Source: an uncultured Mycoplasmatota bacterium
GTDB lineage: Bacteria; Bacillota_I; Bacilli_A; RF39; UBA660
Direction: 5' to 3'
DNA: 17,408 nucleotides
NCBI GenBank assembly: GCA_947572405.1
Contig: CANPBV010000025.1
Coordinates: 1 to 17,408 of the forward strand
Shown: one piece after another, positions 14,156 to 17,408 of the stretch
Position numbering within the stretch: position 1 is the first letter of the stretch
Layout: every line of letters starts with the position of its first letter
The notes under the pieces: model-generated
What the model was told of the DNA's origin: nothing
What the model saw: only the letters and a program-made list of their open reading frames with translations
Database searches by the model: none
Position numbers and translations under genes: made by a program

Positions 14156-17100
14156 ATGGAAAAATTTAAAGAATTAAAAAAAGGAAAAAATAGAGAATTA
14201 GAAAATGAAACTTCTCAATATTGGGAAGAAAAAGATATTTTAAGTAAGAGTATTCAAAACCGAAAAGATGACTTTGTATTTTATGACGGGCCAGCAACAG
14301 CGAATGGAATGCCTGGAATTCACCATATGATGGCAAAATTATTAAAAGATACCGTTTGTAAATATAAAACAATGAAAGGATATCGTGTCCTTAGAAAAGT
14401 AGGATGGGATACTCATGGTTTGCCAGTAGAGGTTCAGGTAGAAAAAGAACTTGGATTTGAAGGAAAAAACGATATCGAAAAATATGGAATTCAGAGATTT
14501 AACGAAAAATGTAGAGAAAGTGTGTGGAAAAACGAAAAAGCGTTTCGTGATTTTACAACAGAAATGGGACAATTTATTGATTTAAAAAGTCCATATATTA
14601 CTTATGAAAACAATTATATTGAAACAGAGTGGTGGATTTTAAAGAAATTATTTGATGAAGGATACATTTATGATGGATTAAAGATTTTGCCATATTGTCC
14701 AAGATGTGGAACAGGACTTGCCAGTCATGAAGTAGCACAAGGATATAAAGAAGTAAGTGTGAATACAGTAACCGTTCCTTTAAAATTAAAAACACTAGAA
14801 AATACTTATTTATTGGTTTGGACAACAACTCCATGGACGTTAATTGCCAATGTAGCTGCCTGTGTAAATCCAAATGAAGAATATGTAAAATGTTTATCAA
14901 AAGGATATCATTTTATTGTAGCAAAAAAATTAGCTGATAAAGTATTAGGAGATAACTATGAAGTGGTTGAAACTTATAAGGGTATTGATTTGGAACATTT
15001 AGAATATGAACAATTATTACCATTTATTGAAGTAAACAAAAAAGCATTTTTTGTAACATGTGCTGATTATGTAACAATGGAAGATGGAACTGGTATTGTC
15101 CATATTGCCCCAGCATTTGGTGCTGATGATTATGAAGTAGGTTTAAAATATGATTTGCCTATGATAAATCCAGTTGATGAAAATGGTTGTTACACAGAGG
15201 GACCATGGAAAGGAAGACTTGTTGTTGATTCGGAATTAGAAGTAGAAATCATCAAATATTTGGCTGGTGAAGATAAGTTATTCAAAAAGCAAAAAATGGT
15301 GCATAATTATCCACATTGTTGGAGATGTAAAACGCCTTTAGTTTATTACTCTAAACCAAGTTTATATATTAAAACGACGGCAATCAAAGATAAGATTGTA
15401 GAACAGAATAATAGAGTAAATTGGTATCCAAGTTATGTCGGAGAAAAACGTTTTGGAAACTGGTTAGAAAACATGAATGATTGGGCCATTTCTAGAAATC
15501 GTTATTGGGGAACTCCGATTCCATTATGGAAATGTTCTTGTGGACATCAAGAAATGATTGGTTCAAGGAAAGAACTAGCAGAAAAAGCAATAGAACCAAT
15601 TGATGAGACAATTGAATTACATAGACCTTATGTAGATGACATTCATATTACATGTAAAGAATGTGGAAAAAAAATGACAAGAATCAAAGATGTTATTGAT
15701 TGTTGGTTTGATTCTGGTTCTATGCCATTTGCACAATATCATTATCCATTTGAAAATAAAGAGTTGTTTGAAAGTCAATTTCCAGCCGATTTTATTTCAG
15801 AAGGGATTGATCAAACACGTGGATGGTTTTATTCTTTGCTTGTAATTTCAACATTTGTAACAGGAAAAACACCATACAAAAATGTTTTAGTAAATGATTT
15901 ATTGTTAGATAAATTTGGTCATAAAATGCATAAAAGTAGAGGAAATGCAATTAATCCATTTGAGTTAATGGAGAAATTTGGAGCAGACCCAATTCGTTTT
16001 TATATGTTATATGCTTCTCCAGTATGGACGCCTTTGAAATTTGATGAGGATGGGGTAAAAGAAGTACAATCTAAATTTTTTAATACTTTAAAGAATACTT
16101 ATACATTCTTTCAAATGTATGCCAATACAGATGAAGTAGATCCAAGAAGTTATCATGTGGATTATAAAGATTTAGAAGAAATTGATAAATGGTTGTTATC
16201 AAAATATCATAAACTTATAAAATTTATAACAGAATCTATGGATGAATATGATCTCAATAAAGCAGTGCGTGCTATTAACAACTTTGTAAATGAAGATTTA
16301 TCAAATTGGTATATTAGAAGAAATCGTAGAAGATTTTGGGAAAGTGAACTTACAGTCAGTAAAAAATCGGTTTATGGTACAACTTATGAAGTATTGCTTG
16401 GCATTTGTAAATTAGCTGCACCATTTATACCATTTGTAACAGAAGAAATCTATAGAGCTCTAACAGATAAAGAATCTATTCATTTAGAAGACTATCCAGT
16501 TTGTGATGAAGCTATGATAGATGAGAAAATTGAAAAGCGAATGGATTTGGTACGTGACTTAATTTCTCTAGGACGTTATGTCAGAGAAGAGGCGAAAATT
16601 AAAGTACGTCAACCAATTAGTGAGGCTTTGATAGATGGAAAGAACAAAGATTTGATTAGCGATTTAACACTTTTAATTAAAGAAGAATTAAATGTGAAAG
16701 AAGTAATTTTTACAAATGAATTAAGTCACTATATGAATTATATTGTAAAACCAAACTTTAAAGTTGTAGGAAAAATATTAGGACCAAAAGTAGGAGAGTT
16801 TGGAAATGTTTTATCTTCCTTATCTGTTGAAGAAATAAATAAACTCCAGAACAATGAAACAATTACTGTAACTCTTTCAGGAGAAACATTTGAAGTAACG
16901 AGTGAAATGATAGATATTCGAACTCTATCAAAAGAAGGGTTCAATGTAGGAATGTTAAATAATAATTTTATCATTTTAAATACTGAATTGAATGAATCTT
17001 TAATTGAAGAAGGCATTGCTAGAGAACTTGTTTCTAAAATTCAACAGCTTAGAAAATCAAACGATTTTGAGATAACAGACCGTATTGAAGTTTCTTATAA

Positions 17101-17251
17101 AGCTGATGTGGAAGTAGAAAAAGCGATTGCAAATAACTTAGAATATATGAAAGAGGAAACTTTAGCGCTTACTATTACAAGTAAAGAAAATTTAAAAGAT
17201 AAATTTGATATTAATGGACATGAAGTGTATTTAGAAGTAATCAAAAAATAG
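14156..17251 (+). CDS. ileS: Isoleucyl-tRNA synthetase, long eukaryote-like type (IleRS2) with swapped HIGH motif
   Basis: 1031 residues. It charges tRNA-Ile with isoleucine and edits valine. The class I signature, normally H-x-G-H, is here G54-I-H-H57 in N-G-M-P-G-I-H-H; the KMSKS motif reads K590-M-H-K-S594. The CP1 editing domain is present (T-T-P-W-T, and A-P-A-F-G-A-D-D), with Cys pairs at C181-P-R-C184, H-C-W-R-C and C-x-x-C in the insert, the C-W-F-D-S-G segment, and an anticodon-binding region with W-Y-I-R-R-N-R-R-R-F-W. The length, D-G-P-A-T-A-N-G block and lack of the typical C-terminal IleRS1 zinc finger place it in the IleRS2 clade that includes mupirocin-resistant enzymes. AGGAGGG (14144-14150) sets the ATG; an upstream ATG at 14138 lies inside the antiporter gene. 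Regulated by the T-box upstream. Confidence 0.97.
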   Translation: MEKFKELKKGKNRELENETSQYWEEKDILSKSIQNRKDDFVFYDGPATANGMPGIHHMMAKLLKDTVCKYKTMKGYRVLRKVGWDTHGLPVEVQVEKELGFEGKNDIEKYGIQRFNEKCRESVWKNEKAFRDFTTEMGQFIDLKSPYITYENNYIETEWWILKKLFDEGYIYDGLKILPYCPRCGTGLASHEVAQGYKEVSVNTVTVPLKLKTLENTYLLVWTTTPWTLIANVAACVNPNEEYVKCLSKGYHFIVAKKLADKVLGDNYEVVETYKGIDLEHLEYEQLLPFIEVNKKAFFVTCADYVTMEDGTGIVHIAPAFGADDYEVGLKYDLPMINPVDENGCYTEGPWKGRLVVDSELEVEIIKYLAGEDKLFKKQKMVHNYPHCWRCKTPLVYYSKPSLYIKTTAIKDKIVEQNNRVNWYPSYVGEKRFGNWLENMNDWAISRNRYWGTPIPLWKCSCGHQEMIGSRKELAEKAIEPIDETIELHRPYVDDIHITCKECGKKMTRIKDVIDCWFDSGSMPFAQYHYPFENKELFESQFPADFISEGIDQTRGWFYSLLVISTFVTGKTPYKNVLVNDLLLDKFGHKMHKSRGNAINPFELMEKFGADPIRFYMLYASPVWTPLKFDEDGVKEVQSKFFNTLKNTYTFFQMYANTDEVDPRSYHVDYKDLEEIDKWLLSKYHKLIKFITESMDEYDLNKAVRAINNFVNEDLSNWYIRRNRRRFWESELTVSKKSVYGTTYEVLLGICKLAAPFIPFVTEEIYRALTDKESIHLEDYPVCDEAMIDEKIEKRMDLVRDLISLGRYVREEAKIKVRQPISEALIDGKNKDLISDLTLLIKEELNVKEVIFTNELSHYMNYIVKPNFKVVGKILGPKVGEFGNVLSSLSVEEINKLQNNETITVTLSGETFEVTSEMIDIRTLSKEGFNVGMLNNNFIILNTELNESLIEEGIARELVSKIQQLRKSNDFEITDRIEVSYKADVEVEKAIANNLEYMKEETLALTITSKENLKDKFDINGHEVYLEVIKK

Positions 17252-17270
17252 TTAGACATAAGTCTAACTA
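17249..17270 (+). repeat. 9-bp perfect hairpin between ileS and tRNA-Leu
   Basis: TAGTTAGAC (17249-17257, starting at the ileS stop codon) pairs perfectly with GTCTAACTA (17262-17270) around an ATAA loop. No T-run follows; the tRNA begins 4 bases later. It is therefore not a standard terminator and may protect the ileS mRNA 3' end after tRNA processing. Confidence 0.6.
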
Positions 17271-17273
17271 CTT

Positions 17274-17359
17274 GCAAGAGTGGTGAAATTGGTAGACACG
17301 CAGGCTTGAGGGGCTTGTAGAAATATTCTGTGAGGGTTCAAGTCCCTTCTCTTGCACCA
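17274..17359 (+). tRNA. tRNA-Leu, anticodon GAG, with encoded CCA
   Basis: Acceptor stem GCAAGAG (17274-17280) pairs with CTCTTGC (17349-17355), followed by discriminator A and CCA at 17357-17359. The anticodon arm CAGGC-TTGAGGG-GCTTG gives anticodon GAG, reading CUC and CUU. A long variable arm and the TTCAAGT T-loop fit a class II leucine tRNA. There is no promoter of its own in the 22 bases after ileS, so it is probably cotranscribed with ileS, or belongs to a tRNA cluster that continues past the window end. Bases 17360-17408 show nothing recognisable. Confidence 0.96.
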
Positions 17360-17408
17360 GTAAGCAATCTGTCCAGACTTTTATAGTTTAGGACTTAAAT
17401 ATATAAGT

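Noticed and set aside
17249..17270. Rho-independent terminator after ileS
   Set aside because: The stem is perfect but there is no T-run; the tRNA acceptor stem begins almost at once.
1..17408. CRISPR array, insertion sequence or prophage segment
   Set aside because: I found no spaced direct repeats, transposase or integrase motifs, terminal repeats or phage structural genes; the only large repeats are the paralogous ABC genes and intra-protein domain repeats.

Overview
The window is a gene-dense stretch of AT-rich DNA in which every gene I can support lies on the plus strand. TGG encodes Trp and TGA is used as a stop (rnhB), so the standard bacterial code applies. Strong Shine-Dalgarno sites, a T-box leader, sepF and divIVA, a CssRS-like two-component system and a tRNA with encoded CCA all point to a walled low-GC Bacillota. 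The very high AT content and compact proteins would suit a gut Bacilli lineage such as Erysipelotrichales or RF39, but the taxon is inferred, not shown.

Layout. (1) 1-2165: a small protein made of two tandem helicase-associated-like repeats behind an 11-bp perfect inverted repeat, then rnhB (RNase HII) and a DHH-family phosphoesterase sharing a 4-base overlap. (2) 2229-6922: an apparent operon of four overlapping or abutting genes: two paralogous ABC exporter half-transporters, a class I glutamine-amidotransferase-like (C26) hydrolase and a glyoxalase-II-like metallo-beta-lactamase-fold hydrolase. (3) 7018-7867: a membrane protein with a DUF5684-like N-terminus and a C-terminal zinc ribbon. 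(4) 7899-9752: a strong promoter, a leader hairpin, a membrane-anchored protein with three InlB/Flg_new-type repeats plus an unrecognised duplicated C-terminal domain, and a good terminator. (5) 9753-11908: a non-coding leader with a consensus DnaA box, then a response regulator and histidine kinase closely resembling CssR/CssS, closed by a strong terminator. (6) 11989-12964: sepF and divIVA, the cell-division and polarity pair. (7) 12971-17359: an isoleucine T-box, a Ca2+/Na+ antiporter, ileS and tRNA-Leu(GAG).

How the genes work together. The sepF-divIVA-ileS order keeps the ancestral Bacillota division-cluster neighbourhood, with an ion antiporter inserted between the T-box and its synthetase so that both should respond to uncharged tRNA-Ile. 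The synthetase is of the long, eukaryote-like IleRS2 type and carries the class I signature in the swapped form G-I-H-H instead of H-x-G-H, the variant associated with very high mupirocin resistance. The exporter/hydrolase operon and the InlB-repeat protein are the least understood parts. I found no CRISPR array, transposase, phage structural gene or integrase; the new-biology candidates are the T-box/antiporter/IleRS2 unit, the four-gene exporter-hydrolase operon and the novel C-terminal domain of the surface protein.
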